From contig NZ_LS423000.1 of the NCBI RefSeq assembly GCF_900411375.1, positions 124,001 to 188,000 of the forward strand: a DNA stretch of 64,000 bases, given 5' to 3'. Positions 28,525 to 38,449 of the stretch are shown piece after piece; position 1 is the first letter of the stretch; the number at the start of each line of letters is the position of its first letter. The notes beneath the pieces are model-generated. The model made no database searches. It was not told the DNA's origin and saw only the letters and a list, made by a program, of their open reading frames with translations. This DNA comes from Lentilactobacillus raoultii. Lineage in GTDB: Bacteria > Bacillota > Bacilli > Lactobacillales > Lactobacillaceae. The position numbers and the translations under genes were made by a program.

Positions 28525-30477
28525 ATGATTATTTTACAAGCCCAAGATCTAACTAAAAGATTCAACGGCATGACAATATTTTCTAAAGTTAATTTATCAA
28601 TTCAGGAAAAAAGCCGAATTGCACTAGTTGGTCGAAACGGTGCCGGCAAATCCACATTAGTCAAAATGATCATCGGCGATCAATCGATTGACAGTGGTCA
28701 AGTAACCACTAAAAAGAATCTCACAATCGGCTACCTCGCCCAAGACACTGGTCTGGACTCCGATAAGGGCATCTATGAAGAAATGGCAAGTGTTTTCTCA
28801 GAATTAAAAAAACAGGAACACCAAATTCATGAATTAGAAGCACAGATGGGAACACTCAATCCGAAATCAGAAGCTTTTCAACGGGTTTCGGCAACCTATG
28901 ACCACATCAGAGCAGATTTTGAACAACACAACGGGTATGGCTACGATGCTGAAATTCGGGGGGTTCTTCACGGCTTCGGTTTTGATCAGGATCAATATAA
29001 TAAGCCGATTAACGAACTTTCGGGCGGTCAAAAAACGCAACTGGCACTCGCAAAATTACTGCTTGAAAAACCGGAACTGTTAATCCTTGATGAACCGACC
29101 AACCACTTGGATGTCGAAACCATCACTTGGTTGGAAGGTTACATTCAAAATTATAGTGGCGCCCTTCTAATTATTTCACATGACCGTTATTTTTTAGACC
29201 GAATTGTCAACGAAGTCTATGACTTAGCAAACGGGACATTGAAACACTATACTGGAAATTATACACAATATACGGAAAAGAAGGCCCAGGACATTTCCCT
29301 GCGTTGGAAAGCCTATGAAAAACAACAGGCAGAAATCACCAAATTACAAACCTTTGTTGATAAAAATATTGTCCGGGCTTCCACAACCAAGCAGGCCCAA
29401 GCCCGCCGAAAACAACTCGAAAAAATGCCCCGCATTGAAAAACCAACCAGTGACGGTAAAACAATCCGCTTTGCTTTTTCACCAAGCGCCAAAAGCGGTA
29501 ATAACGTCTTAAAAGTCAGTGACGCAGCAGTTGGGTATACCAAAGTGCTTGCAGAGCCGATTAATTTGGACATTAAACGCCACCAGGCAATCGCAATTGT
29601 CGGCCCTAATGGCGTCGGTAAATCGACGTTATTAAAAAGCATTCTGGGAATCATCCCCTTTCTAAAAGGTTCAGCTCAGTTTGGAACGGGTGTTGATACT
29701 GGCTACTACGATCAGGAGCAGGCCTCACTGCACCCTTCCAAAACCGTTCTAAATGAAGTATGGGATGATCATCCAACAACTCCTGAGGGCGATATTAGAA
29801 GCATTTTAGGCAGCTTTCTTTTCTCAGGGGATGATGTTGCCAAAATGGTGCATGATTTATCAGGTGGTGAAAAGGCCCGCCTGCTTTTAACCAAATTGGC
29901 AATGCAACATAATAACTTTTTGATTCTGGACGAGCCGACCAATCATTTGGATATCGACAGTCGAGAGGTTCTTGAAAAAGCTTTAAACCAATTTGACGGC
30001 ACCATTCTATTTGTTTCTCACGATCGTTACTTTATTAATAAAGTTGCTTCATCCGTGGTTGAACTTTCACGAACCGGCACAACTCTTTATCTGGGCGATT
30101 ATGATTACTATGTGGATAAAAAAGCTGAGCAATTGGCGATTAAACACCACGAGCAAGAAAAGCTCGGAACCAGTGAGGCAGCCGAACATCCCGTTGCCTC
30201 ATCAGCAGATAAAAAAAATTACCAAATTAATAAGCAAGCTCAAAGGAAAACCCGAAAGTTAAGCCGCGAGGTAACTGATCTAGAAACTCGACTAGATCAG
30301 CTGACTCATTCAAAAACTGAAGTTGAGACCAAAATGACGCAGCCTGAAGTTTTCAATGATCTTGACAAATCAGCTGAACTTCAAAAGAAGCTCGAGGCAC
30401 TCAATCAGCAAATTAAACAGACTGAAAATGATTGGGAGAAAAAAAGTTTGGCACTGGAAGATCTTCAATCTTCGTAG
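28525..30477 (+). CDS. ABC-F family ATPase (YdiF-like)
   Basis: 650-residue soluble protein with two ABC domains and no membrane segments, as in the ABC-F translation factors that act on the ribosome E site. First Walker A is GRNGAGKST with signature LSGGQKTQLAL; second Walker A is GPNGVGKST with signature LSGGEKARLLL. Each Walker B ends LDEPTNHLD. A charged linker of about 80 residues separates the domains, and a C-terminal coiled-coil (LSREVTDLETRLDQL onward) follows. The position beside rex matches Bacillus ydiF. It may aid stalled ribosomes; antibiotic protection is not indicated. Confidence 0.9.
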   Translation: MIILQAQDLTKRFNGMTIFSKVNLSIQEKSRIALVGRNGAGKSTLVKMIIGDQSIDSGQVTTKKNLTIGYLAQDTGLDSDKGIYEEMASVFSELKKQEHQIHELEAQMGTLNPKSEAFQRVSATYDHIRADFEQHNGYGYDAEIRGVLHGFGFDQDQYNKPINELSGGQKTQLALAKLLLEKPELLILDEPTNHLDVETITWLEGYIQNYSGALLIISHDRYFLDRIVNEVYDLANGTLKHYTGNYTQYTEKKAQDISLRWKAYEKQQAEITKLQTFVDKNIVRASTTKQAQARRKQLEKMPRIEKPTSDGKTIRFAFSPSAKSGNNVLKVSDAAVGYTKVLAEPINLDIKRHQAIAIVGPNGVGKSTLLKSILGIIPFLKGSAQFGTGVDTGYYDQEQASLHPSKTVLNEVWDDHPTTPEGDIRSILGSFLFSGDDVAKMVHDLSGGEKARLLLTKLAMQHNNFLILDEPTNHLDIDSREVLEKALNQFDGTILFVSHDRYFINKVASSVVELSRTGTTLYLGDYDYYVDKKAEQLAIKHHEQEKLGTSEAAEHPVASSADKKNYQINKQAQRKTRKLSREVTDLETRLDQLTHSKTEVETKMTQPEVFNDLDKSAELQKKLEALNQQIKQTENDWEKKSLALEDLQSS

Positions 30478-30497
30478 TGACCATGTGATCCTAAAAA

Positions 30498-30559
30498 CGG
30501 TCCTCAGAATCATCATCTAAATTGGCTTTATCCTTTTAGATAATGATTCACGAGGACCG
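30498..30559. terminator. Bidirectional terminator between ABC-F gene and tsaD
   Basis: CGGTCCTC and further pairing arms (AATCAT, ATCTAAA) face TTTAGAT, ATGATT and GAGGACCG. Long imperfect hairpin with A-rich left and T-rich right flanks. Confidence 0.85.
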
Positions 30560-30594
30560 CTTATTTTATTTCTTATTAAACATTCACTTTGTAA

Positions 30595-31629
30595 CTAATT
30601 TGATACAGACTCGCCAAGCCAATCAAATTCCAAGCCGGGGTCGGCATTCAACGAAGCATCCGCAAATACTCGATGACGATATAGCATTTCACCAGCCGCG
30701 CCAATCATCGCGGCATTATCACCGCATAAAGATAACGGCACTAACATCAATGTTGTTTGGGGAAAAGCCTGTATTTCGTGCTCAAGTCGACTCCGCAAGC
30801 CTTGATTGGCTGCCACACCACCGCCTAGAATCAGTTGTTTGACCGGATAGTCGTGAAGTGCCCGAACCGTTTTATCAGCCAGTACGTCCACGACCGCTTG
30901 TTGAAAGCTCGCTGCCAAATCCTGTTTGTTCAGTTGCTCATGAATCTGATCAGCGTGATGAACCGTATTAATAAAGGCACTTTTCAATCCACTAAAGCTG
31001 AAGTCAAAGTTGTCATCCTGATCCATTGCCCGTGGAAAATTAAACGTATCATGTCCTTGATGGGCCATTTCATCAACTTGCTTACCAGCTGGATAATTAA
31101 TGCCCAGCACCCGGCCAATTTTGTCATAAGCTTCACCTGCCGCATCGTCACGGGTTTCGCCAATGATTTCAAACCGATTCTCTTCAGGCATATAAACCAA
31201 CTCGGTGTGGCCACCTGAAACAACTAAAGCCATTGCGGGGAATAAAATTGGTTTAACTAATCTTGCAGCGTAAATATGGCCTGCTAAATGGTTCACCGGA
31301 ATTAATGGCAATTGATGGGCCCAAGCAACCGCCTTAGCTGCTGTCACCCCAATTAGCAGTGCGCCAACTAATCCTGGTCCATACGTTACCGCCACTGCCG
31401 TTAACTCATCATAGGTCACATTAGCTTGTTTTAAGGCATCATTAATACAACCGGTAATTTGTTCAATGTGGTGACGACTGGCGACTTCAGGCACCACGCC
31501 GCCAAATCGTTGATGGCTTTTTATTTGCGTTGCAACAATATTCGAAAGAATTTTTTCCCCATTTTCAATCACGGCAACGGAAGTCTCATCACAGCTTGTC
31601 TCAAACGAGAGAATCAGATTTTTTTCCAA
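30595..31629 (-). CDS. tsaD: tRNA N6-threonylcarbamoyladenosine transferase TsaD
   Basis: Transfers threonylcarbamoyl to A37 of ANN-decoding tRNAs together with TsaB and TsaE. ASKHA-fold motifs are present: [13 protein letters not shown] at the N-terminus, the metal-binding [16 protein letters not shown], and LGGGVAAN near the C-terminus. About 344 residues. The start is probably TTG 31629: AAGGGTG is suitably spaced from it but abuts the GTG at 31638. It ends the operon thioesterase-tsaB-rimI-tsaD. The TsaE gene is not in this window. Confidence 0.95.
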   Translation of the reverse strand: MEKNLILSFETSCDETSVAVIENGEKILSNIVATQIKSHQRFGGVVPEVASRHHIEQITGCINDALKQANVTYDELTAVAVTYGPGLVGALLIGVTAAKAVAWAHQLPLIPVNHLAGHIYAARLVKPILFPAMALVVSGGHTELVYMPEENRFEIIGETRDDAAGEAYDKIGRVLGINYPAGKQVDEMAHQGHDTFNFPRAMDQDDNFDFSFSGLKSAFINTVHHADQIHEQLNKQDLAASFQQAVVDVLADKTVRALHDYPVKQLILGGGVAANQGLRSRLEHEIQAFPQTTLMLVPLSLCGDNAAMIGAAGEMLYRHRVFADASLNADPGLEFDWLGESVSN

Positions 31630-31652
31630 AAATTTCACCCTTCTTAATTCAG

Positions 31653-32228
31653 TTAACCTACTTTAGTGATATCCAACACCATGTTTAATGCATCTTCTCG
31701 GTCATTGAAATAGTAATCTTTTTTGTAACCGTTATCTATAAAGCCAATGTCCCGATACAGTTTTTGTGCGCGGGTATTGCTAACTCGAACCTCCAGTGTT
31801 ACTTTATCGTATTTTAACTGACGAGCCTTTTTAATAATGGTATTGACCAAAAAATAGCCGAGACCGTGATTTTGAAAATTGGGCGCAACGGCCACGTTTG
31901 TGATATGACAGTCCCTAGTATGATCGTTCAACGAACATCCAATGAAAGCCACCAACCAATCATTTCGTCTAAGGACTAAATACAACCGATCATTTTTACG
32001 CATCAATTCAGTTCGAAAGGCACGTTCATCCCATGGTGTTTGACCGCCGTAAACAGCTCGTTCAATCCCCAAAATCTCCGGAATATCCGGAATCATCGCT
32101 TTGGCCAGGAAATACTTCGTGCCGTTAATTTCGACATCATGATTTTTAATGTCCAGATAACGCTCACGAAGCTGAACCTGTTTGTTATAAAAGTTTTGTT
32201 GGAACCAGTCTTTAAATTTTTTCCACAT
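31653..32228 (-). CDS. rimI: Ribosomal protein S18-alanine N-acetyltransferase
   Basis: GNAT acetyltransferase that in its family acetylates the N-terminus of ribosomal protein S18. 191 residues; the acetyl-CoA loop [14 protein letters not shown], the [16 protein letters not shown] segment and the [13 protein letters not shown] tail are characteristic. About 40 residues precede the GNAT core (WKKFKDWFQ), more than in E. coli RimI but seen in lactobacilli. ATG 32228 overlaps the tsaB end by 17 bases. Position between tsaB and tsaD is the conserved Firmicutes order. Confidence 0.9.
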   Translation of the reverse strand: MWKKFKDWFQQNFYNKQVQLRERYLDIKNHDVEINGTKYFLAKAMIPDIPEILGIERAVYGGQTPWDERAFRTELMRKNDRLYLVLRRNDWLVAFIGCSLNDHTRDCHITNVAVAPNFQNHGLGYFLVNTIIKKARQLKYDKVTLEVRVSNTRAQKLYRDIGFIDNGYKKDYYFNDREDALNMVLDITKVG

Positions 32229-32934
32229 AGTTACGCGCGTCCTCACCTGGATGATCTTTTTTCCAATCAGCTTCAGCTTTGGTTAGGCGTAAGTATCTCG
32301 GCACAACCGCATCAATATCAGATACCGGCCTTAATTTGGCACCATAGAGACCAAGTTTAGCCGCATTGGGGACACCCATTAAATTGTCAGCTACTTGCAA
32401 TTGATTGCCAAACTGCTTTGAAAAAGCATCTAGAAACGGCGCTGTCTCTCCCAAAATTGTAATCGGCTCCTTAACGTCTGCCAATTTGGTCAGCCAATCA
32501 TTAAGATTTGTGTGTTGATCAGCAATAACGGCTGTCATAACGCCGTTTTCCCAACGATAAAGTCCCGTAAACATATTTTGATTTCGAGCATCAAAAATCG
32601 GATTAATTAAGCTCTTAGACGTTGAAACGTTCAAAGCCAATGTTAATAGGCTCGAAACAGTTACCAGTTCGATCTGCAATGTACTGGCAAGCGTTTTTGC
32701 TGCAGTTGTAGCCATTCGAATGCCCGTATAAGACCCCGGTCCAGAAGCCACCACGATTCGATCCAAATCATTAGGCGTTAATGCCGACTTTTGAACCAAA
32801 TCTTCAATCACCGGCATCAAAAATTCGGCGTGTTTCCGATGAGTCGTTAACGTGGTTTCGGCCAATAGCTGATCATTATCCATTACTGCAACGGATAATG
32901 GCTGGTTGGATGTGTCGATTGCTAAAATTTTCAT
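32212..32934 (-). CDS. tsaB: tRNA threonylcarbamoyladenosine biosynthesis protein TsaB
   Basis: Non-catalytic partner of TsaD in t6A37 synthesis. The ASKHA-fold start LAIDTSNQPLSVAV, HAEFLMPVIEDL and the signature ASGPGSYTGIRMA are present; 240 residues is typical. ATG overlaps the stop of the thioesterase gene as ATGA, and the 3' end overlaps rimI, so the operon is tightly coupled. Confidence 0.95.
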   Translation of the reverse strand: MKILAIDTSNQPLSVAVMDNDQLLAETTLTTHRKHAEFLMPVIEDLVQKSALTPNDLDRIVVASGPGSYTGIRMATTAAKTLASTLQIELVTVSSLLTLALNVSTSKSLINPIFDARNQNMFTGLYRWENGVMTAVIADQHTNLNDWLTKLADVKEPITILGETAPFLDAFSKQFGNQLQVADNLMGVPNAAKLGLYGAKLRPVSDIDAVVPRYLRLTKAEADWKKDHPGEDARNYVEKI

Positions 32935-33707
32935 CTAAAATTACCTTCTACATCATTTTTCTGCCATAAAAAGGTGGCACTGGACGATAAAACGTCATTC
33001 GACATAATTTCATGAACCGTTTTAACCTCGTCATGGTCTTGTGACTCAACAAGTACCGTACTCGTTACCCAGTTACCATATTTAACCTCGTTTTCAAACC
33101 GAATATCAATTTGGCGAGGCGTATGGGCAACCAAGAAATTAAGCGGCAAAACGTCTGTCATCCATTCAAGATAATGGGCATTATTGACGTGGCCGTTAAA
33201 ATCAATGTCACTTGCCCTTACCTGATATTTTTTAGTAGTGGTCTGACTCGCATCGTCAATTCGCTTCGGACGCGGCAGCCGGGGAACCCGGCGAACCTGC
33301 TCTGAACGATAGGGCCGAATAATATCTTGTGGGATTTCGGTAATTTTGCGAGCTTTTTCATCCATCAAGACCCAGATACTATCCACCTTAACTAATTCAT
33401 TTCCCTGTTCATCGTGTATCCAAAATTCTCGATAAGCAAAAAAACGGTTATATGAAGTTCCTCTAGTTGTAATTTTAACAGTTTCATCTACCCGTGGCAG
33501 TTGTTTGATTTTAATTGAATATTGAGTCACTACCCAGCCAACTCCGTAACGATCAATTAATGTTTGCTGTGCAACTCCCAGCTTTGCGTTTTGATGATCT
33601 GAACAAAGCATTAAAATGTTAATAAGCATTGGCATCGTCATTCGATAAGTGACATCTCCCTCAAAAAAGGGAATTGTATGATTTTCACTATACTGATCTG
33701 CAGGCAT
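32931..33707 (-). CDS. Acyl-ACP thioesterase (FatA-type)
   Basis: 258 residues with two hotdog domains. The N-terminal half has RYGVGWVVTQYSIKI and WIHDEQGNELVKVDS, and the second half has DIDFNGHVNNAHYLEWM, the catalytic-region signature. Bacterial relatives release fatty acids from acyl carrier protein. Start either ATG 33707 or GTG 33713. It is translationally coupled to tsaB by ATGA overlap, although the functions are unrelated; this arrangement recurs in lactobacilli to my recollection. Confidence 0.88.
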   Translation of the reverse strand: MPADQYSENHTIPFFEGDVTYRMTMPMLINILMLCSDHQNAKLGVAQQTLIDRYGVGWVVTQYSIKIKQLPRVDETVKITTRGTSYNRFFAYREFWIHDEQGNELVKVDSIWVLMDEKARKITEIPQDIIRPYRSEQVRRVPRLPRPKRIDDASQTTTKKYQVRASDIDFNGHVNNAHYLEWMTDVLPLNFLVAHTPRQIDIRFENEVKYGNWVTSTVLVESQDHDEVKTVHEIMSNDVLSSSATFLWQKNDVEGNFR

Positions 33708-33750
33708 TGACACGTCTTCTTTCCAGCATCATCTTAATTCAAATGATGAC

Positions 33751-34629
33751 TTATTTAATCTGATGGTATTCATTATAAACGATTTGTTTGCGTAAGTGAT
33801 GGGACTTGGCAACTTTTTTTATGGCTTCATTCACAGGCAGCCCACCTTCAATAAAGCGGTCCACCTGCTGTGATAATGACAGATTGGCAATCAACTCATC
33901 CTGGTCCGTCTGAACGGGATGCTGATTACCACTCACAATGATCACAAACTCCCCACGAATAGTGGTTCCATCAGCCCAAGCGATTAGTTGTTCAAGTGAC
34001 CCCCTGATAAATTCTTCATGTTTCTTGGTCAACTCTCGGCAGAGTGAAGCCATTCTGGAATCACCCAAAACAGCTTGCAGCATTTTTAAAGTCTTAAGAA
34101 GTCTGTGGGGCGCTTCATAAAAAATCAACGTTTCCGGACGATCAACCAATTCGGTTAATTCATGTCGCTGATCTTTTGGCTTTCGTGGCAGGAAACCATA
34201 AAAGTAGAAGGGCTGGGGAGAAATTCCCGACGCAATTAAGGCAGTTAGGCCAGCATTGGCGCCCGGTAACGGCACAACCGGGATCTGTGCTTTAATGCAG
34301 GCAGTTACCAACTCGTGACCCGGGTCACTGATAGACGGCATCCCAGCATCACTCACTTGGGCAATCGTTAACCCATCTTTTAATCGATTAATTAATTCAG
34401 GAATTCTTTGAACTGTATTATGTTCATGAAAACTAATTTGCTTGGTTTCAATTTCAAAATGATTAAGCAGCTTCTGAGTATTTCGCGTATCCTCTGCAGC
34501 AATGAGATCAGCCTGCTTCATTACCGAAACGGCCCGAAACGTCATATCCGCCAAATTACCAATGGGTGTTGGGACCAAGTAAAGGGTTCCAAATTTATTT
34601 TTTGGATCAAAACTTTTTTGAGTTATCAC
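33751..34629 (-). CDS. rsmI: 16S rRNA (cytidine1402-2'-O)-methyltransferase
   Basis: Methylates the ribose of C1402 in the ribosomal P-site decoding region. Tetrapyrrole-methylase fold motifs LYLVPTPIGNLADMTFRA (about residues 17-34), AAEDTRNTQKLLNHF and VSDAGMPSISDPG are present, and 292 residues is normal. It starts at GTG behind AAGGGATT. It follows yabA by 6 bases in the conserved tmk-darA-holB-yabA-rsmI order. Confidence 0.95.
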   Translation of the reverse strand: MITQKSFDPKNKFGTLYLVPTPIGNLADMTFRAVSVMKQADLIAAEDTRNTQKLLNHFEIETKQISFHEHNTVQRIPELINRLKDGLTIAQVSDAGMPSISDPGHELVTACIKAQIPVVPLPGANAGLTALIASGISPQPFYFYGFLPRKPKDQRHELTELVDRPETLIFYEAPHRLLKTLKMLQAVLGDSRMASLCRELTKKHEEFIRGSLEQLIAWADGTTIRGEFVIIVSGNQHPVQTDQDELIANLSLSQQVDRFIEGGLPVNEAIKKVAKSHHLRKQIVYNEYHQIK

Positions 34630-34635
34630 TGACTA

Positions 34636-34968
34636 TTAATCCCTTCGACCATAAATAATTTCTGTGCAAAAAATACAATCCTCACCGTTTTCACGACGTT
34701 TACCGTAATAGGAACTGCAAACATGAAAGCCTTCATTATAAAGCTTTTCAAGATTCTTACGAGATTCAGATAATTCAGGAGAATTATGACCGACTTTCTC
34801 CGTGATCTGATTGATTCGATCTCGTAAATGCTGGTTTTCAATTTCTAATTCAGCATTCTTTTCCATTAATTCAATTAATGATTCGTGCAATTGAGAGAAT
34901 TCTGCCGCAGTTGCGCCTAGATGCTGATTCATTTCTTTTAACTCATCATATAAGTTTTGACTATCCAC
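34636..34968 (-). CDS. yabA: Replication initiation control protein YabA
   Basis: Binds DnaA and DnaN to limit replication initiation in Firmicutes. About 110 residues: an N-terminal coiled-coil (LYDELKEMNQHLGATAAEF and on) for tetramerisation, and a C-terminal zinc site with FHVCSSYYG and DCIFC. I chose GTG 34968 since GATGAGG is well placed and it falls 8 bases after holB; the longer frame would overlap holB by 29 bases. Confidence 0.92.
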   Translation of the reverse strand: MDSQNLYDELKEMNQHLGATAAEFSQLHESLIELMEKNAELEIENQHLRDRINQITEKVGHNSPELSESRKNLEKLYNEGFHVCSSYYGKRRENGEDCIFCTEIIYGRRD

Positions 34969-34975
34969 TACTACC

Positions 34976-36001
34976 TCATCCTTTAAAGTTTGCTGGCTTA
35001 ACAATCGCTAACATCTTTAGCGTCACGGATTCAATGATATTTTGAAAATTGACGTTAACTGCCATACTACGGTGTGTCTCCAATAAATCTCCAAGCATCG
35101 CCATCAGCTGAGTACTTGACCACTTTTGAGCGGCTTGCTGGGTATCAGCCGCTATCTCCGGAAATTTAACGGCGGTTTTCTTTAACGTGTGATATTTAAT
35201 TTCAAGCACTTCATCAAAAATGCTGATCATTATTGATAAGGCTACCCGTTGTCGTTCCTTACCCGTTATTAATGGCATCAGTGTCATTTGAATCGCCGGC
35301 ATTGCCATCGGGTTGCCTTTCACTAAATAGTCAAACCATTTTGAAATAGCCTGCTGCAAAGAGGTGAACCAATTGTCGGCTTGCCAACTTTGAACTTCCG
35401 ATAAACTGTTGGTTAATGACATGAGTAAATTAACTTGACTGGGCAGGATCCCAGATTCACGCAATTCTTTTGCCATGATGTCTTTCCCAACGCTGGGAAA
35501 CTCAACGACCTGAGTTCGCGACACAATCGTTGGTAAAATCAAATGTCGATTTTGACTCAATAAAAAGCTGACCACATTTCCAGTCGGCTCTTCAATAAAC
35601 TTTAATAAACTATTAGCAGCACTGGTCGTCATTTTTTCGGCGTCGGAAATAATGAAAACCTTTTTGGCTCCCTCCATAGCACTCTTCGTGAACTCACTCT
35701 TGACATGGCGAATTTGATCAACTTTAATACTGAGTCCGTCCGGTTTAGTCATCACAACATCCGGATGATCATGATTCATAATCCGTGTGCACTCCGGACA
35801 TTTGCCACAGGGGTATCCATCCTGAAGATTGGTACAAAACAGCCGCATGGCGATTCCAATGGCAACTGCTTCTTGACCGGCACCATCCTCGCCCGTGAAA
35901 AGATAAGCGTGGGACAATTCATTTCGATCTATCACGTGCATAAATTGATGAAATAGCTTAGGTTGTTTAATTTTTGCTTCATTTAAAACATTTTCCGCCA
36001 T
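34976..36001 (-). CDS. holB: DNA polymerase III subunit delta prime
   Basis: Clamp-loader subunit. The N-terminal AAA+ fold has LFTGEDGAGQEAVA, a degenerate P-loop without the catalytic GKT, as expected for delta prime. A zinc module (CTNLQDGYPCGKCPECTR) and the SRC-type motif in VSRTQVVEFP follow. 341 residues. It follows darA by 9 bases. DnaX, its partner in the clamp loader, lies 2.4 kb away on the same strand. Confidence 0.94.
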   Translation of the reverse strand: MAENVLNEAKIKQPKLFHQFMHVIDRNELSHAYLFTGEDGAGQEAVAIGIAMRLFCTNLQDGYPCGKCPECTRIMNHDHPDVVMTKPDGLSIKVDQIRHVKSEFTKSAMEGAKKVFIISDAEKMTTSAANSLLKFIEEPTGNVVSFLLSQNRHLILPTIVSRTQVVEFPSVGKDIMAKELRESGILPSQVNLLMSLTNSLSEVQSWQADNWFTSLQQAISKWFDYLVKGNPMAMPAIQMTLMPLITGKERQRVALSIMISIFDEVLEIKYHTLKKTAVKFPEIAADTQQAAQKWSSTQLMAMLGDLLETHRSMAVNVNFQNIIESVTLKMLAIVKPANFKG

Positions 36002-36010
36002 ACTTAACCT

Positions 36011-36337
36011 CTAAAATTGATGAAACTGTTCGATTGGTAAGACCATTACCGTTGCGCCCCCGACTTGCACTTCAATTGGAAACGTGTGCTCTGCCGTATC
36101 ACCGTTCAAACTGACGGGTGGCGTCATAAACTGCTGACGCGCCGAGCAAGTTTCCTTAATCAATTGCAGTGTTAAAGGAACCTTTTCGTCATCAACAGCC
36201 ACTAGATAAGTCGTATTTCCGGCTCTCAAGAAGCTGCCGGTTGTTGAAAATCTGGTTGCAACAATATCATGAGCAACAAAAACCGAGCGTAGTTTGTTGG
36301 CATCCTTATCTTGCACAATGGCAATGACTAATTTCAT
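36011..36337 (-). CDS. darA: Cyclic-di-AMP receptor DarA (PstA-type)
   Basis: Small trimeric PII-like protein that binds c-di-AMP; its output is not firmly known. 108 residues beginning KLVIAIVQDKDANKLRSVF, with ATRFSTTGSFLRAGNTTYLV typical of YaaQ/DarA. The ATG overlaps the tmk stop as ATGA. Not to be confused with the phosphate permease PstA at 7 kb. A KimA-like K+ transporter, a family known to be c-di-AMP controlled, is also in this window. Confidence 0.94.
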   Translation of the reverse strand: MKLVIAIVQDKDANKLRSVFVAHDIVATRFSTTGSFLRAGNTTYLVAVDDEKVPLTLQLIKETCSARQQFMTPPVSLNGDTAEHTFPIEVQVGGATVMVLPIEQFHQF

Positions 36338-36990
36338 AGTGAGTCCTCCTCAAAAAATTCACTGGCAATTTGGTGAATCGCATGGGTTGTGTCTTCAACG
36401 ACTTTTTCAATTGGCTGGGTGGCATCAATCACCAAAAAGCGTCTTTGATTGCTATTAATAATTTGCAAATAACCTTGATGGACCCGCCGATGAAAAGCCA
36501 CGGTCTCCACATCCAAGCGATCAATCTTACTTGAGTCACGATGCTTGGCGATTCGATTCAACCCAACTTCAACAGGGATATCAAAATAAATGGTTTTGAA
36601 GGGTAACAATTTCTCAGTCGCAAATTCGTTCATTTGAGCCACAGCCTGCATGCCAATTTGGCGACCAGCGCCCTGATACGCCACCGAACTGTCAACGTAA
36701 CGATCGCAGAGAACCAATTTATTGGTTTTTAAAGCCGGTAAAATCGTTTCAACTAAATGTTGCCGACGGGCAGCCGCATATAATAAGGCTTCAGTCCGGT
36801 AATCCATTTCTGTATTCTTTCGATCCAAAATGACCCGCCGAATTTGCTCAGAAATCTTATTACCGCCTGGTTCCCTGGTAACCAACATCCGATCACCGAG
36901 TTGAGATTGAAACTGTTCGACAACTTTGTGCATAACAGACGTTTTCCCAGCACCATCAGGGCCTTCAAACGTAATAAATTTGCCAATCAA
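36334..36990 (-). CDS. tmk: Thymidylate kinase
   Basis: Phosphorylates dTMP to dTDP. P-loop FEGPDGAGKTS lies near residue 7; the DR(Y/H) motif is CDRYVDSSVAYQGAGR; the lid region follows. I chose TTG 36990 because GAGGGG is 8 bases upstream and this gives the standard N-terminus (IGKFITFEG), with 218 residues; the open frame continues 17 codons further upstream without support. Coupled to darA downstream. Confidence 0.95.
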   Translation of the reverse strand: MIGKFITFEGPDGAGKTSVMHKVVEQFQSQLGDRMLVTREPGGNKISEQIRRVILDRKNTEMDYRTEALLYAAARRQHLVETILPALKTNKLVLCDRYVDSSVAYQGAGRQIGMQAVAQMNEFATEKLLPFKTIYFDIPVEVGLNRIAKHRDSSKIDRLDVETVAFHRRVHQGYLQIINSNQRRFLVIDATQPIEKVVEDTTHAIHQIASEFFEEDSL

Positions 36991-37100
36991 AATACTTCCC
37001 CTCACTTCTATATTTAGATCAATTGTACTGTATGTTGTCAAGCCTGTCTATTAAGGCATGCAGCGATTAGTCAATAGTTTGAGTAAACAATTGGATAAAT

Positions 37101-37184
37101 AAAAAAGTGATTCACGTTAAAATGCCGGTTTAAATCTCAAACAATCGTGTCTCAGAAACACCGAACATTCATCAAGAATCACTC
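37101..37184 (-). terminator. Long branched terminator after yaaL
   Basis: Minus-strand outer stem AGTGATTC/GAATCACT encloses about 62 bases including an inner hairpin GTGTTTC-TGA-GACAC-type arm, and is followed by six T residues. Unusually large for a terminator; it could also be processed into a small RNA. Confidence 0.55.
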
Positions 37185-37205
37185 AAATTTTATCCCTAAT
37201 TTTAG

Positions 37206-37478
37206 CTACTGAAAATCATCATGGTCATAACTAATTACTGACGCTTGAATATGATCATTTTTAATATGCCTAAGTCGGGCCTCTTTATAAATAAAGAAGA
37301 ATTTTTGCTTTGCCAACGCGGTTTCCTGAGTCATTTCAATGTCACTATCAGCAACGGCATTCTGAGTTTGAACGGCATGGTCCCACTCTTCTTTAAGTTG
37401 GTTAATCAAATCCAGCAGCCGTTGATCATATTCAGCTTTAATATTTTGTCTTTTAAAGCCACCAAACCACATCATCAT
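37206..37478 (-). CDS. YaaL family protein (DUF2508)
   Basis: 90-residue helical, charged protein of the YaaL/DUF2508 family: WFGGFKRQNIKAEYDQRLL at the N-terminus, then long amphipathic helices. Always near recR in Bacilli; no biochemical role is known to me. Starts 8 bases after recR ends, with several adjacent ATG codons so the exact start may be one or two codons later. A large terminator follows. Confidence 0.82.
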   Translation of the reverse strand: MMMWFGGFKRQNIKAEYDQRLLDLINQLKEEWDHAVQTQNAVADSDIEMTQETALAKQKFFFIYKEARLRHIKNDHIQASVISYDHDDFQ

Positions 37479-37486
37479 TGCCTCCG

Positions 37487-38086
37487 TTACATTTCAGTTC
37501 GGCCTTGGACAGCCTTATACAGCGTCATTTCATCTGCATATTCAATATCTGTTCCAACTGACAAGCCATGTGCCAACCGAGTCACCCGAATACCGGCCGG
37601 CTTGATTAATTTGCTGAGATACATAGCCGTTGCCTCGCCCTCTGGGGTCGCATTAGTTGCAACAATTACTTCTTTAACTTTGTCATTTTTTTGAAGCCGT
37701 TTAATTAAAGAGCTAATATTCAAGTCTTCCGGCCCTTTGCCCTCAATCGGTGACAACACACCGTGAAGCACGTGGTAAAGGCCATGATACTCCTGAACTT
37801 TCTCCATCACCATAATGTCTTTTGGCTGTTCAACAACCAAAATTTTGGTTTGGTCACGGGTTTTATCACGACAAATTTCGCAAGGATCTTCATCAGTTAA
37901 ATTGCCACAAATTGAACAATAGTGCAAATCATTCTTAGTAGCGATTAACGCTTGTGAAAATTCTTTCACATCTTCTTTATTCATATCAACCGTATAGAAA
38001 GCCAGTCGGGTCGCTGTTTTATTACCAATCCCAGGTAGTTTCATATAACTGTCAATTAATTTTGCAATTGGTTCGGGATACTGCAT
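37487..38086 (-). CDS. recR: Recombination mediator RecR
   Basis: Works with RecF and RecO to load RecA on gapped DNA. 199 residues: an N-terminal helix-hairpin-helix ([16 protein letters not shown]), a four-cysteine zinc finger ([16 protein letters not shown]), a Toprim domain ([14 protein letters not shown]) and the C-terminal Walker-B-like region (GHGLSVG is seen as AHGLSVG). Part of the dnaX-ybaB-recR-yaaL cluster. Confidence 0.96.
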   Translation of the reverse strand: MQYPEPIAKLIDSYMKLPGIGNKTATRLAFYTVDMNKEDVKEFSQALIATKNDLHYCSICGNLTDEDPCEICRDKTRDQTKILVVEQPKDIMVMEKVQEYHGLYHVLHGVLSPIEGKGPEDLNISSLIKRLQKNDKVKEVIVATNATPEGEATAMYLSKLIKPAGIRVTRLAHGLSVGTDIEYADEMTLYKAVQGRTEM

Positions 38087-38110
38087 AATTTTTCCTTCCT
38101 CAGTAAAATG

Positions 38111-38422
38111 CTACATTCCCGGAATGCCTTTAGTGTATTTCCCCATTTTGCTTTGAGTGGTTTCTGTGATTTTCTTCATGGCATCATTGACAGCCGCAAC
38201 AATCAAATCAGATAGCATTTCCGGATCATCTGGATCAATTGCTTCCGGTTTAATCTTAGCATCCGTCATTTCTCGTTGGCCGTTAAATGTCACAACCACC
38301 ATATCGTCAGGAGAACTACCGGTAAATTCCTGCTTGTTTAAATTATCCTGTTCTTCTTTGATTTGTTTTTGCATTTTCTGCATCTGTTGCATCATTTTGT
38401 TCATATTCATTCGATTCATCAT
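38111..38422 (-). CDS. YbaB/EbfC nucleoid-associated protein
   Basis: 103 residues. Met-rich N-terminus ([19 protein letters not shown]) and coiled helices followed by the beta part [21 protein letters not shown]-binding protein of the YbaB family, nearly always between dnaX and recR. I chose ATG 38422, 10 bases from GGAGG; the first ATG at 38431 lies one base after that motif and is unlikely. Confidence 0.92.
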   Translation of the reverse strand: MMNRMNMNKMMQQMQKMQKQIKEEQDNLNKQEFTGSSPDDMVVVTFNGQREMTDAKIKPEAIDPDDPEMLSDLIVAAVNDAMKKITETTQSKMGKYTKGIPGM

Positions 38423-38449
38423 AATCTCCATTCCTCCAACTTAAGCTGA

